From positions 1 to 35,789 of the forward strand of contig JAKPQT010000654.1 of the NCBI GenBank assembly GCA_029555885.1: a DNA stretch of 35,789 nucleotides, in the 5' to 3' direction. The notes beneath the pieces are model-generated. The model had not been told where the DNA came from. It searched no databases and saw nothing but the letters and a program-made list of their open reading frames with translations. The position numbers were made by a program, and so were the translations under genes. The DNA comes from Chloroflexota bacterium (GTDB taxonomy: Bacteria > Chloroflexota > Anaerolineae > CG2-30-64-16). How positions within the stretch are numbered: the first letter of the stretch is position 1; every line of letters begins with the position of its first letter. Shown one piece after another: positions 7,767 through 15,852 of this stretch.

Positions 7767-8405
7767 ATGACCAAGCGCTTCATCGCGATCGCAGGCAATA
7801 TCGGCGTCGGCAAATCCACGCTGACGCGGCTGTTGAGCGAGCGATTGGGCTGGGAGCCGTTCTACGAGGCGGTCTCAGACAATCCCTACCTGGCTGATTT
7901 CTACCAGGATATGACGCGCTATGCGTTCCATTCGCAGATTTTCTTCCTCTCCCGCCGTCTGCGCCACCACCGGCGCCTGCTGGACTTCCCCAACTCAGTG
8001 GTGCAGGATCGTTCGGTCTACGAGGACGCCGAAATCTTTGCGCGCAACCTGTTCGAACAGTGCCATATCCTGCCGCGCGACTATCATACCTATCGTGAGC
8101 TCTACGAGGTATTGATTCAGTTTCTACCGCCGCCCGACCTGGTGGTCTACCTGCGCGCCTCAGTGCCGACGCTGCTCGACCGCATCTCGCAGCGCGGGCG
8201 TTCATTCGAGCAGAACATCGCGCCGGCCTATCTCGACCAGCTCAATTCGCTCTATGCGGCATGGATGGAGAGCTTTACGCTCTGTCCGGTGCTGACGGTA
8301 CCCGCAGACGATCTGGACTTCGTCCACAACGGCGCCCACCTGGACCTGATTATCCGGAAAATCGAGGAAAAGCTCAGCGGCAAAGAGGAAGTCATCTTTG
8401 TCTGA
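7767..8405 (+). CDS. Deoxynucleoside kinase (deoxyadenosine/deoxycytidine type)
   Basis: The 212-residue protein has the P-loop GNIGVGKST (10-18), the ERS-like substrate motif VVQDRSVYEDAEIFA, DNPYLADFYQDMTRYAF and the lid segment RISQRGRSFEQ. These identify a thymidine-kinase-2-like deoxynucleoside kinase for dNTP salvage. The EDAEIFA stretch matches bacterial deoxyadenosine/deoxycytidine kinases. As in Bacillus and Lactobacillus, two kinases lie side by side, which suggests split or heterodimeric purine/pyrimidine specificity (family knowledge). Here the upstream partner carries an extra pyrophosphohydrolase domain. The length is normal for the family. Confidence 0.92.
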   Translation: MTKRFIAIAGNIGVGKSTLTRLLSERLGWEPFYEAVSDNPYLADFYQDMTRYAFHSQIFFLSRRLRHHRRLLDFPNSVVQDRSVYEDAEIFARNLFEQCHILPRDYHTYRELYEVLIQFLPPPDLVVYLRASVPTLLDRISQRGRSFEQNIAPAYLDQLNSLYAAWMESFTLCPVLTVPADDLDFVHNGAHLDLIIRKIEEKLSGKEEVIFV

Positions 8406-8425
8406 TCGCAGCAGGAGAAACTTTT

Positions 8426-9526
8426 ATGTCAAGCGCAGCCAGCCCCGACCTGCCCTGGTCCGATGCCTCACTCCTCACCTTTGCGCCCGCGGGCAGCGCC
8501 GAGCCCGCGGCACTCGTCGCAGGCGAGTCGCTCCACCTGGTCTTTGTTGCGAACAAGGCGCTCTACCATACGCGCCTCTCCTTGACGGGTGCCAGCCCGG
8601 CATGGCAGCCGCCCGTACGATTCGCAAGCGGGGAGTCGCCCGCGCTGGCTGTGACGCCCGATGGCAGGCTCTATTGCGCATTCACTAATTGGTTTCTGGG
8701 CAATTGCGAGGTTTTCTGCGCTGCGTGGGATGGGCAGAGGTGGTCGCTGCCCCAGGTCGTCTCGCGTACCACCGGCGTATCGACTTCGCCGGCGCTGGCC
8801 GCAGGCCCGGATGGCAGCCTGCATGCAGTCTGGGCTGACACAACCCCGGGCCGCTCCACCATATATTACGGTCGTAAGGGCGACGTGGCCTGGATTAACG
8901 GGCCGATCCCCAGCGGAGCGGGCAGCTATCCCGCGCTGGCCGTCGCCCCGGATGGCGAACTCCTGGTCGCGTGGCAAGATCGTCTGGCTGAGACCGGCGT
9001 CTTCGAGGTGTTCTGCGCCAGCCGCAAGGATGGCACCTGGGGCGTCCCGCAAATCATCTCCGACTCACCGCAGCGGCATTCGCTCTACCCGAAGCTGGCG
9101 TGCAACTCGCAAGGGAACTGCCACCTTGTCTGGCAGGAAGAGGCCGGCTACACCTACGTCATTCGCAGCGCAGAGCGTCTGCCGGGCGGCTGGACCTCGC
9201 CCCGTGACCTCTCCGATCCCGGGACGGATTGCCGTCTCGGGCGCATCCTGTCTCGATCGACGAACATCTTCCAGGCCATCTGGGCCTGTGGCCCCGTTCT
9301 GCGCCACCGCGCCCGGCCCGCAGACAGTCGCGCCTTCTGGTGGCAGGCGGAGACAGCGCAATCGTATTGCGAAGGCATCAGCGACTTGGCAGTCACCATC
9401 GACGCTGGCGGCGCGACCCATCTGATATGGAGTGCCTATCAGACAGCCAGCCAGCGCCAGCTCTACTATGCCCGCCGCGACCCTGTCCCCATGCAGGGCG
9501 TCTTCATTCCCATCGTGATCGGCTGA
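8426..9526 (+). CDS. Sialidase-like beta-propeller repeat protein of unknown function
   Basis: The 366-residue product starts at the ATG at 8426 (GGAGA eight bases upstream). It is built of repeated blades of the form SPALAAGPDGSLHAVWAD, SYPALAVAPDGELLVAWQD and LYPKLACNSQGNCHLVWQE, each followed by a W-x-P-x-x-I/V-S strand. This is typical of sialidase-like or BNR beta-propellers. I see no catalytic sialidase arginine triad and no signal peptide. The C-terminus ends in VFIPIVIG, resembling the '[FY]-[IL]-P-[IL]-[VI]' tags of exported Chloroflexota proteins. It starts 20 bp after the kinase gene and is probably cotranscribed. The function is unknown. Confidence 0.72.
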   Translation: MSSAASPDLPWSDASLLTFAPAGSAEPAALVAGESLHLVFVANKALYHTRLSLTGASPAWQPPVRFASGESPALAVTPDGRLYCAFTNWFLGNCEVFCAAWDGQRWSLPQVVSRTTGVSTSPALAAGPDGSLHAVWADTTPGRSTIYYGRKGDVAWINGPIPSGAGSYPALAVAPDGELLVAWQDRLAETGVFEVFCASRKDGTWGVPQIISDSPQRHSLYPKLACNSQGNCHLVWQEEAGYTYVIRSAERLPGGWTSPRDLSDPGTDCRLGRILSRSTNIFQAIWACGPVLRHRARPADSRAFWWQAETAQSYCEGISDLAVTIDAGGATHLIWSAYQTASQRQLYYARRDPVPMQGVFIPIVIG

Positions 9527-9536
9527 TCCTGACAAG

Positions 9537-9675
9537 GTGACGGGGAGACGGGGTGAAGGGGTGATGTGGACGGGCGGAGCCGGTCGACTATGGGTGTGAC
9601 CTATAATCGTGGATAGAAGACTCAACCCGCCATTCGGCGTCACCCTGTCACCTCTTCACCCCGTCTCCTTGTCAC
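9537..9675. repeat. Long imperfect inverted repeat rich in GGTGA/TCACC units
   Basis: The left arm (9537-9564) and the right arm (9648-9675) are reverse complements at 25 of 28 positions, separated by 83 bp. Each arm is made of short GGTGA/GGAGA-like units, and similar TCACC units continue to about 9690. It occupies the gap between the convergent propeller and PHP genes, so it may serve as a terminator for both, although neither strand has a clear T-run. It may also be a dispersed genomic repeat. Confidence 0.7.
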
Positions 9676-9687
9676 CCCGTCACCCGT

Positions 9688-10362
9688 TCACTTCGTAATC
9701 TTCGCCCAGGTGCTCAGCACGTGCGGCCAGAGGCCGGTCAGCCGGCCGCCCGGCTCTGCTTTCGCCAGGCTGGCACGCAGCGCAGCCGCATTGGCCTTGA
9801 AGGGCGGCAGGATCAGATAGCCCGCCCCGACCTCACCGAGCGTATGCGCATCGCTTCCTGCCGTCATCAGCTTGCCATGATCTCGCGCCAGCGCCTGCGC
9901 GCGCCGGTTGTCGCCCGCGCGCAGACAGCGCGCGTTGAAGACCTCCAGCGCATCCACCTGATCGATGATCGCCAGCGTGCGCTTCAGCCCCAACGCGGAC
10001 CCGCGCAGACTGTCCAGCGGATGTGACACGCTGATGACCGCGCCCTGGCGGCGGAGCCGCACCAGCGTCTCCTCGATGCTCAGGCCGCGCGGCACTTCTT
10101 CTGTCACGTAGTACGCAATGACCTCGCCGCCGGAGTCAACCTCAATCTCCTCACCGACGATGATCAGGTCCGGCGCCAGCGCGTGCGCCTCGAGCGCGCC
10201 GGCAATGGTGTTGTGGTCGGTGACTGCCAGCCGCGCCAAACCCACCATGCGCGCGCGTTCGATCAGGTCGCGCGGCTGTGTCTTGCTGTCAGGAGATACA
10301 TAGGTGTGGCTGTGCAGGTCGATGCGCCACGTGCCGCGCACCGGGTCAGTCCGCTTTGCCAT
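9688..10362 (-). CDS. PHP-domain metal-dependent phosphoesterase
   Basis: The 224-residue protein has the complete PHP metal-ligand set: IDLHSHTYVSPDS (14-26), VTDHNTI, GEEIEVDSGGEVIAY, ISVSHPLD and TAGSDAHTLGEVG. These proteins hydrolyse phosphoesters with two or three metal ions; the compact single-domain form resembles nucleoside bisphosphate or oligoribonuclease-like PHP enzymes. The ATG at 10362 lies 17 bp inside the end of the DUF362 gene, with GGGAAG five bases upstream, so the two genes are translationally coupled. The substrate cannot be told from sequence. Confidence 0.88.
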   Translation of the reverse strand: MAKRTDPVRGTWRIDLHSHTYVSPDSKTQPRDLIERARMVGLARLAVTDHNTIAGALEAHALAPDLIIVGEEIEVDSGGEVIAYYVTEEVPRGLSIEETLVRLRRQGAVISVSHPLDSLRGSALGLKRTLAIIDQVDALEVFNARCLRAGDNRRAQALARDHGKLMTAGSDAHTLGEVGAGYLILPPFKANAAALRASLAKAEPGGRLTGLWPHVLSTWAKITK

Positions 10363-11563
10363 GCTGTCTTCCCAGCATCAGGCCGCCCAGCGCCAGCGCG
10401 CCAAGCACCGCCCCCGCCGCAATCATCGTCGTCCGCGGCTCCACGCCCGGCATGACAATCTGGCCGTCGCCATAGTGCTTGAACATCTGGCCCCACTTCG
10501 TCTCCGCGGCCGCGGCCACGCGTGGCCGGCCCACGAAGGGATACCAGTAGACATTGTGGTAGAAGTTGGAGGCAAAGTAGCTCCACGGCACCAGCGGTGA
10601 GCGCAGCAGCACATTTTCGAAGGGCTTCAACGCACCGTGGTAGATGAGCTTCTGCCCACGGCTGGCAAACGTATCCTCCTGGACGAAGCCCCAGTCCTCC
10701 GCAGAGATGTCGTAGCCGACGATCTCGATGTCCTTCGGGTCGCCCACGCCCAGGCCCAATTCGTGGGCCAGCCGGATGAACTTGAGGTCCATCGGGTTGA
10801 AGCCCTGAATCTTGGCCGAGACGGCATCGATCGCGACCTGATCCGCAGACGCCAGAATGATGTCCTTCTCCCACCAACGCATCGCGCGCGGCCCCGGACC
10901 ATCCCCGGCGAACGTGCCGTCCATCACGGCAAACAGGCCGGAGTGAATCTCCTGCTGAATCGCCAGCAGGTCCACGACCGTCTCATGAATCACGCCATGC
11001 GTCCAGTGGCGCTTCTCGTTGAGCAGTCCGCCGAATGCATTCTTCATCGCGCCCGTAATGGTCGTGAAAACGTGCGTTTTGACCGTAGGAAGCTGGATGA
11101 TGTTCTTGTCGAAGAAATACTCCGGGAGCAGGATGCCATCGGGGAAGATGCGGTCCAGCACGAGCATCGGCGCCTTCGGCGTATACCGCACCCACTGGAT
11201 CTCCGGCTCATACAGGTGCACGTTGCGCACACCGTAGCGGTCTACGACGTCCTTGTGCTTGTTATTCTTCTCGCCGACATACGCGTCCACCACCACCGTC
11301 TTGTTGTGTGCGGCGGACAGGTTGCGATAGCCATCGGCCTGCAGCTTGCGCACCACGCCTTCGATCTGCCAGGGCGCGCTTGAACAGGCCGGATACCACG
11401 TCTGCCAGGAGATGTTGATCTTCAGAATGGTCTCGCGGTCGCGCGGCAATGCGGCCTGATAGCCGGCCAGGTCCAGCAGCCGGGCATAGTCCTCCAGGAC
11501 CGTTTCGGGCCGCGTCTTCAGGACTGCGACTTTGCCCTTGCCAGGGAAATCGCGTGGAATCAT
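10346..11563 (-). CDS. DUF362 domain protein with C-terminal membrane anchor
   Basis: Family features are TILKINISWQTWYPACSSAP, LPTVKTHVFTTITGAMKNAF and AVMDGTFAGDGPGPR, which match DUF362 (COG2006), often annotated as an iron-sulfur or uncharacterised protein. I see no ferredoxin-type cysteine cluster in this copy. A single membrane segment lies near the C-terminus (TMIAAGAVLGALALGGLML). I choose the ATG at 11563 because GGGAGGT sits seven bases upstream; the frame is open further but lacks homology. The product has 405 residues. It overlaps the PHP gene by 17 bp, which suggests a functional pair. The function is unknown. Confidence 0.82.
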   Translation of the reverse strand: MIPRDFPGKGKVAVLKTRPETVLEDYARLLDLAGYQAALPRDRETILKINISWQTWYPACSSAPWQIEGVVRKLQADGYRNLSAAHNKTVVVDAYVGEKNNKHKDVVDRYGVRNVHLYEPEIQWVRYTPKAPMLVLDRIFPDGILLPEYFFDKNIIQLPTVKTHVFTTITGAMKNAFGGLLNEKRHWTHGVIHETVVDLLAIQQEIHSGLFAVMDGTFAGDGPGPRAMRWWEKDIILASADQVAIDAVSAKIQGFNPMDLKFIRLAHELGLGVGDPKDIEIVGYDISAEDWGFVQEDTFASRGQKLIYHGALKPFENVLLRSPLVPWSYFASNFYHNVYWYPFVGRPRVAAAAETKWGQMFKHYGDGQIVMPGVEPRTTMIAAGAVLGALALGGLMLGRQHGKAD

Positions 11564-11649
11564 ATGTCTACCTCCCATCACAAGAAGCCGGGCCTTTGGC
11601 AAACACCTGCTCCGCCCGGCATCGCTTCCATGATACGCTGAAATGCCGC

Positions 11650-11688
11650 AAAAAGGAAACCCCCTCTCCCGCACAGCGGGAGAGGGGG
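11650..11688 (-). terminator. Rho-independent terminator after the EF-G2 gene
   Basis: The arms 11660-11672 and 11676-11688 are perfectly complementary over 13 bp with a 3-nt loop. On the minus strand the hairpin is followed by TTTCCTTTTT (11659-11650). It ends the EF-G2 transcript before the DUF362 gene. The CCCTCTCCC/GGGAGAGGG arms also resemble a common dispersed bacterial repeat. Confidence 0.85.
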
Positions 11689-11716
11689 CAAGGGGTGAGG
11701 TTCGCCCTGGATCGTC

Positions 11717-13798
11717 TTATTCGTCCTCGGCCTCGACCCGCTCGCGCTTCGCCTGAGCAATGATCGCCTCGGCCACATGCGACGGAACCGGCTCATAGTG
11801 CGACAGCTTCATGGTGTAGAACCCGCGACCCTGGGTGATCGAGCGCAAGTCAATCGCATACCGCTGCATCTCGGCCTGCGGTACCTGCGCGGTGACGATG
11901 CCCTTGCCGCGCGCCTGCTCCATGCCCTGCACGCGACCGCGCCGGGTGTTCAGGTCGCTCATGATGTCGCCCATGTATTCCTCGGGCACCGTAATGCGGA
12001 CATCCATGATCGGCTCCAGCAGCACAGGGCCTGCCTGCAAGAAGGTCTTCTTGAAGACTTCGCGACCTGCAATCTGGAAGGCGATGTCCTTCGAGTCTAC
12101 CGGGTGCATCTTCCCGTCGTACACCTCGCAGCGCACATCCACGACCGGATAGCCTGCCAGCGGCCCGGCCTCAAGTTGCGAGCGCACGCCCTTTTCGATC
12201 GAGGGGAAGAAATTCTGCGAAATCGCGCCCCCGAACACGCGGGTCGTATCGAACTCGAACCCCGTGCCGCGCTCGACCGGCTTGATCTCCATGTGAACCT
12301 CGCCGAACTGCCCCGCGCCACCCGTCTGCTTCTTATGGCGGTGGTAATCCGACGCGCTCCGCGTAATTGACTCCTGGTATGGCACCTTCGGCACCGAAGT
12401 GCTCAGCCCCACACCGAACTTGCTCTCCATCCGCCGGATCGCCAGGTCGAGGTGTACCTCGCCCATGCCCAGCAGGATCGTTTCGCTCGTCCCAGGTTCC
12501 ATGCGCCACTGCAACGTCGGGTCTTCCTCTGTCACGCGCGTGAGGGCCGGGCCCATCTTGGCCGAGTCAGCCTTGGTCTTCGGTGCAACTGCAACCGAGT
12601 AGAGCGGATCTGGATAGGTCGGCCGCGGAAGGATCAGCGGGTTCGCCCGGTCGCACAGGGTATCATTCGTGCCGGTCGTGCCCAGTTTGGCAACACCGCC
12701 GATATCACCGGCGCTCAGGTCGGTGACGGGCAACTGCTCCTTGCCGCGCGGGATGAACAACTGGCTGATACGCTCTTCGTGCCCTCCGGGCATGCTCCAC
12801 ACGCGGGAATCGCCGCGCAGCGTGCCCGACACGACGCGATAATAGGAAATCTTGCCGACGTAGGGGTCCGCGACCGTCTTCCACACCAGGGCCGCCAGTG
12901 GGCCGGTGGCATCCGCCGGCAGTTCCACCGCGTCACCGTTCGGTCGCTCCGCCGTCGCCGCGGGACGCGCCGCCGGGTCAGGCATGAAGGCTACGAGCGC
13001 GTCCATCAACGGCCGGATTGCGATGTTGTTTGCGGCAGCAGCACAGAACACCGGGATAATCGTCCCGTTGTTGATGCCTGCCCGCAGGCCGCGGTTGATT
13101 TCCTCGGCGGTCAGTTCTTCCCCGTCAAGGTACTTCATGATGAGTTCGTCGTCGCCCTCGGCCGCGGCCTCGATGAGCTGCGTGCGCGCACTCTCAACTT
13201 CCTCGGTCATATTCGCCGGGATGTCGGAAGCAGTCGCGCCTTCGCCCTGGTAGGCCTTCATGCTCACCAGGTCCACGACACCCTTGAACTCCGAGCCCTC
13301 GCCGATCGGCAACTGCACGGCCACAATCGTGCCAGAAAATGCGCCGCACAGGTTCTCGATCACCTGCTGGAACCGCGCATTCTCGCGGTCCATCTTGTTG
13401 ACCAGAATGGCGCGCGGCAGGCTGCGCTCATCCAGATAGCCCCAGCCCAGTTCCGTGCCGACCTCGACGCCAGAGACCGGGTCGACCAGCACCAGCGCGG
13501 CATCGGCCACAGACACGGCACCCTTGACTTCACCGACGAAATCAATGAACCCGGGTGTATCCAAGACGTTGATCTTAACGCCCTTGTACTCGCACGGCGC
13601 GACCGCAGCCATGACCGAGATCCGGCGTCGGATCGCTTCGTCGTCCCAGTCCGCCACAGTCGTGCCATCTTCGACGCGGCCTCGCCGTGTCAAAACACCC
13701 GTGTTGAACAGCATTGACTCGGCCAGCGTGGTCTTGCCGGAACTGCCATGCCCAATCAGCACAATGTTGCGGATCTGTTCGGTGCTATAGTTCGCCAT
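11717..13798 (-). CDS. fusA2: Elongation factor G-like GTPase (EF-G2 type)
   Basis: The start is the ATG at 13798 with AGGAGG four bases upstream, giving 693 residues. The GTPase domain has GHGSSGKTT (16-24), the G3 motif DTPGF and NKMD (G4). Domain II follows (WKTVADPYVGKISYYRVVSG), then domain III (GMGEVHLDLAIRRM), domain IV (QTGGAGQFGEVHMEIKPV) and domain V (DIMSDLNTRRGRVQGME). The P-loop GHGSSGKT, in place of the AHIDAGKT of canonical EF-G, marks the EF-G2/FusA2 paralogue class. Members of that class have auxiliary or uncertain roles in translation. A strong promoter lies upstream and a terminator downstream, so it is monocistronic. Confidence 0.92.
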   Translation of the reverse strand: MANYSTEQIRNIVLIGHGSSGKTTLAESMLFNTGVLTRRGRVEDGTTVADWDDEAIRRRISVMAAVAPCEYKGVKINVLDTPGFIDFVGEVKGAVSVADAALVLVDPVSGVEVGTELGWGYLDERSLPRAILVNKMDRENARFQQVIENLCGAFSGTIVAVQLPIGEGSEFKGVVDLVSMKAYQGEGATASDIPANMTEEVESARTQLIEAAAEGDDELIMKYLDGEELTAEEINRGLRAGINNGTIIPVFCAAAANNIAIRPLMDALVAFMPDPAARPAATAERPNGDAVELPADATGPLAALVWKTVADPYVGKISYYRVVSGTLRGDSRVWSMPGGHEERISQLFIPRGKEQLPVTDLSAGDIGGVAKLGTTGTNDTLCDRANPLILPRPTYPDPLYSVAVAPKTKADSAKMGPALTRVTEEDPTLQWRMEPGTSETILLGMGEVHLDLAIRRMESKFGVGLSTSVPKVPYQESITRSASDYHRHKKQTGGAGQFGEVHMEIKPVERGTGFEFDTTRVFGGAISQNFFPSIEKGVRSQLEAGPLAGYPVVDVRCEVYDGKMHPVDSKDIAFQIAGREVFKKTFLQAGPVLLEPIMDVRITVPEEYMGDIMSDLNTRRGRVQGMEQARGKGIVTAQVPQAEMQRYAIDLRSITQGRGFYTMKLSHYEPVPSHVAEAIIAQAKRERVEAEDE

Positions 13799-13922
13799 TA
13801 CCCCTCCTTGGCAGGGTGCTTCCACGTATTCTCTTTGCTGAACTTGCCTATAGTTTTGTGATAATAAAGACACACCGGCCAGGCGGCCGGAGCGCAACTT
13901 ACAACTTTAGGTCAACCAGTCC

Positions 13923-13951
13923 ATTTTACGTACATTTGGCCTGACTGTCAA
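13923..13951 (-). promoter_or_regulatory. Consensus sigma-70 promoter of the EF-G2 gene
   Basis: Perfect TTGACA (13951-13946), a 17-bp spacer and TAAAAT (13928-13923) on the minus strand. The transcript should start near 13916, leaving a leader of about 118 nt before the ATG at 13798. I see no strong hairpin in that leader. Confidence 0.8.
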
Positions 13952-13993
13952 AGATGTGCCGTTGCCATTCTCGCGTCAGGTCGGCGCGCGGCT

Positions 13994-15319
13994 TCACACC
14001 GGTCCGCGACTCAGAACCTTGGGCGCAGGAGCACTGGCAAGGGCGAGGCCCCGGCGCGTCGCCTCATGGAGGATGCGGTCCTCATCGAGCGTCAGCAGCA
14101 CGCGCTCGCGCATCAACCACCGGCCCGCCACCACCAGGCTGGAGACATCGCTGCCGCTCGCCGCATAGAGCACCGCCGCCACCGGGTCATGCTGCGGCTG
14201 AAGATGCGCAGCTCGCCCATCGAGCAGGACCAGGTCCGCATAGCGACCAGGGGCGATTTCGCCGCTGGCGTAGAAACCAAGCGCTTCTGCCCCTGCCCGC
14301 GTCGCCAACCGGAGAGCCTGGTCACCGGGCAGCGTGTTCGTGCTGCCGTCGATGTGCCTGTGCAGCAGGAGTGCCTGGCGCGCCTCACGCAGCATATCGA
14401 GGCGTCCGCCAAGTGCCGCGCTCTCGGTGCCGAGAGCCACGCGCACGCCCGCTTGTAGCAGGCGGGACACGGGTGCGAGGGGCATGCCTGCCCGCATGTA
14501 GGCGGACGGGCACTCCACGACCGTCGCTTCGCGCACGGCCAGAATTTCGATATCGGCCGCGGAGAGCGCGGCTGCGTGGACGGCCAGCACCGGCACATCG
14601 AACACACCGTTCTGGTCGAGCAGCTTGATCGGACTGACGCCATGCGTCTCCCGCGAGAGCGCGTCCTGGTCCGCGGATTCCGCCACGTGGATATGAACGC
14701 CCACGCCCAGCCGCGCGGCCACTGCCGCCGTGCGGGCCAGGAACATCGGCGAGCACGCGTAGGGCGAGTGAGGCCCCAACAGGGTGTGGATGCGGCCACC
14801 GGCCGCGCCCTGCCACTCTTCAGCAAATCGCGCAATAGCCGGCAGGTCGGCGCCGATCTCACCCTCCGGCCCGCCGAACGCGCACCAGGCGAGGCTGGCC
14901 CGCAGCCCGCTCTCGCTGACCACTTGGGCCACACGGTCCATGTAGAAATAGTGGTCGGCAAATGCCGCAGTCCCCGAACGGATCATCTCGACGGCAGCCA
15001 GCGCAGCGCCCCAGTACACATCATCGCCGGTCAGCGCCGGCTCTCGCGGCCAGATGCGCTCGTTGAGCCAGCGATCCAGCGGCAGGTCCGCGCCGAACGC
15101 CCGCAGCAGCGAGAGCGCGCTGTGCGTGTGCGCGTTGCAGAACGCCGGCATGAGGATATGCCCGCGGGCGTCGACGACCTCATCCGGCGTGAAATCCGCC
15201 GGCGCGCCGCCGACCCCGACGATAAACTCGCCGGCAATCGCGACGTCAGCATCGCGCAGCACCCGCCCGGTCTCATCGAGGGTGATAACGTCGGCATGAC
15301 GAATGAGAATTCCTGCCAT
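13994..15319 (-). CDS. Divergent amidohydrolase of the MTA/SAH deaminase-like family
   Basis: The 441-residue protein has the amidohydrolase layout: an N-terminal beta-sandwich segment, FCNAHTHSALSLLRAFG, DRWLNERIWPREPALT, HIHVAES and a C-terminal GEIAPGRYADLVLLD. The closest relatives are 5'-methylthioadenosine/S-adenosylhomocysteine and related cytosine/guanine deaminases. Several conserved active-site positions differ. The region equal to AHCVH reads AVHAAA, the HCPxSNLKL-like motif reads ECPSAYMRAG, and the metal/catalytic GTD reads GTE. It may use a different substrate or be impaired. The ATG at 15319 has GAGG four bases upstream. The gene is divergent from the ferredoxin gene. Confidence 0.8.
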   Translation of the reverse strand: MAGILIRHADVITLDETGRVLRDADVAIAGEFIVGVGGAPADFTPDEVVDARGHILMPAFCNAHTHSALSLLRAFGADLPLDRWLNERIWPREPALTGDDVYWGAALAAVEMIRSGTAAFADHYFYMDRVAQVVSESGLRASLAWCAFGGPEGEIGADLPAIARFAEEWQGAAGGRIHTLLGPHSPYACSPMFLARTAAVAARLGVGVHIHVAESADQDALSRETHGVSPIKLLDQNGVFDVPVLAVHAAALSAADIEILAVREATVVECPSAYMRAGMPLAPVSRLLQAGVRVALGTESAALGGRLDMLREARQALLLHRHIDGSTNTLPGDQALRLATRAGAEALGFYASGEIAPGRYADLVLLDGRAAHLQPQHDPVAAVLYAASGSDVSSLVVAGRWLMRERVLLTLDEDRILHEATRRGLALASAPAPKVLSRGPV

Positions 15320-15415
15320 AGCGCCTCATCTCATAGATGTACACCGGCCAGTCTACACCAGAACGCCAGTTTCTGCGAGAAAACGGTGCTCCGGCGGAAC
15401 TGTGAAAAGCGCAAC

Positions 15416-15444
15416 TTGTATCCCCTGACCGGCTGCATTATAAT
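15416..15444 (+). promoter_or_regulatory. Sigma-70 promoter of the 2Fe-2S protein gene
   Basis: TTGTAT (15416-15421), 17 bases and perfect TATAAT (15439-15444) lie 28 bp before the ATG at 15473. The predicted leader is about 22 nt and carries the AGGAG ribosome site. Confidence 0.75.
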
Positions 15445-15472
15445 CGCGCACAAGAACCACCAGGAGCGCTCC

Positions 15473-15847
15473 ATGGGACAGTACACCAAGCATGTTTTCG
15501 TTTGCACATTCGGGCCGTGGTGCAGCCGCGATGGCGACACGGCTGCTATCGTCAAGCGCCTCAAGCAAGCGGCCAACGCGGCCGGATTGAAGGGCCAGGT
15601 GCGCATTAACAAGGCTGGCTGCATGAACCAGTGCGGGCACGGGCCGATGGTGGTAATCTATCCCGACAATCATTGGTACGCAGGTGTCACGCCCGCGGAT
15701 GCCGAGGAAATCGTCGCCACGGATCTCGTTGCCGGGCAGGCCGTGACACGACTCCGTTATGAGGCCCCTCCGGGTGACAACAAGGACCTCTCGCGTTATC
15801 CGGCGGACCTGGTGGCCGCGGAGCAGGCCAAAAAGCAGGATGCCTAA
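15473..15847 (+). CDS. Thioredoxin-like [2Fe-2S] ferredoxin
   Basis: The 124-residue protein has the C-x5-C pair CTFGPWC (residues 11-17) and the C-x3-C pair GCMNQCGHGP. This spacing is that of the thioredoxin-fold 2Fe-2S ferredoxins related to the NuoE/HoxE C-terminal domain. The strand MVVIYPDNHWYAGVTPADAE is also typical. It should carry one electron in the cytoplasm; the partner is not known. The start is the ATG at 15473, with AGGAG six bases upstream. The frame is open far upstream, but that is antisense to the amidohydrolase. It ends 5 bp before the phosphatase/methyltransferase fusion. Confidence 0.9.
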   Translation: MGQYTKHVFVCTFGPWCSRDGDTAAIVKRLKQAANAAGLKGQVRINKAGCMNQCGHGPMVVIYPDNHWYAGVTPADAEEIVATDLVAGQAVTRLRYEAPPGDNKDLSRYPADLVAAEQAKKQDA

Positions 15848-15852
15848 CCCGC

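Noticed and set aside
9579..9607. Plus-strand promoter around TATAAT at 9602
   Set aside because: No -35 box and no plus-strand gene downstream; it sits in the loop of the inverted repeat.
12452..13717. Plus-strand open frame of 421 residues
   Set aside because: Antisense shadow of the EF-G2 gene, rich in H/R/D from reversed codons.
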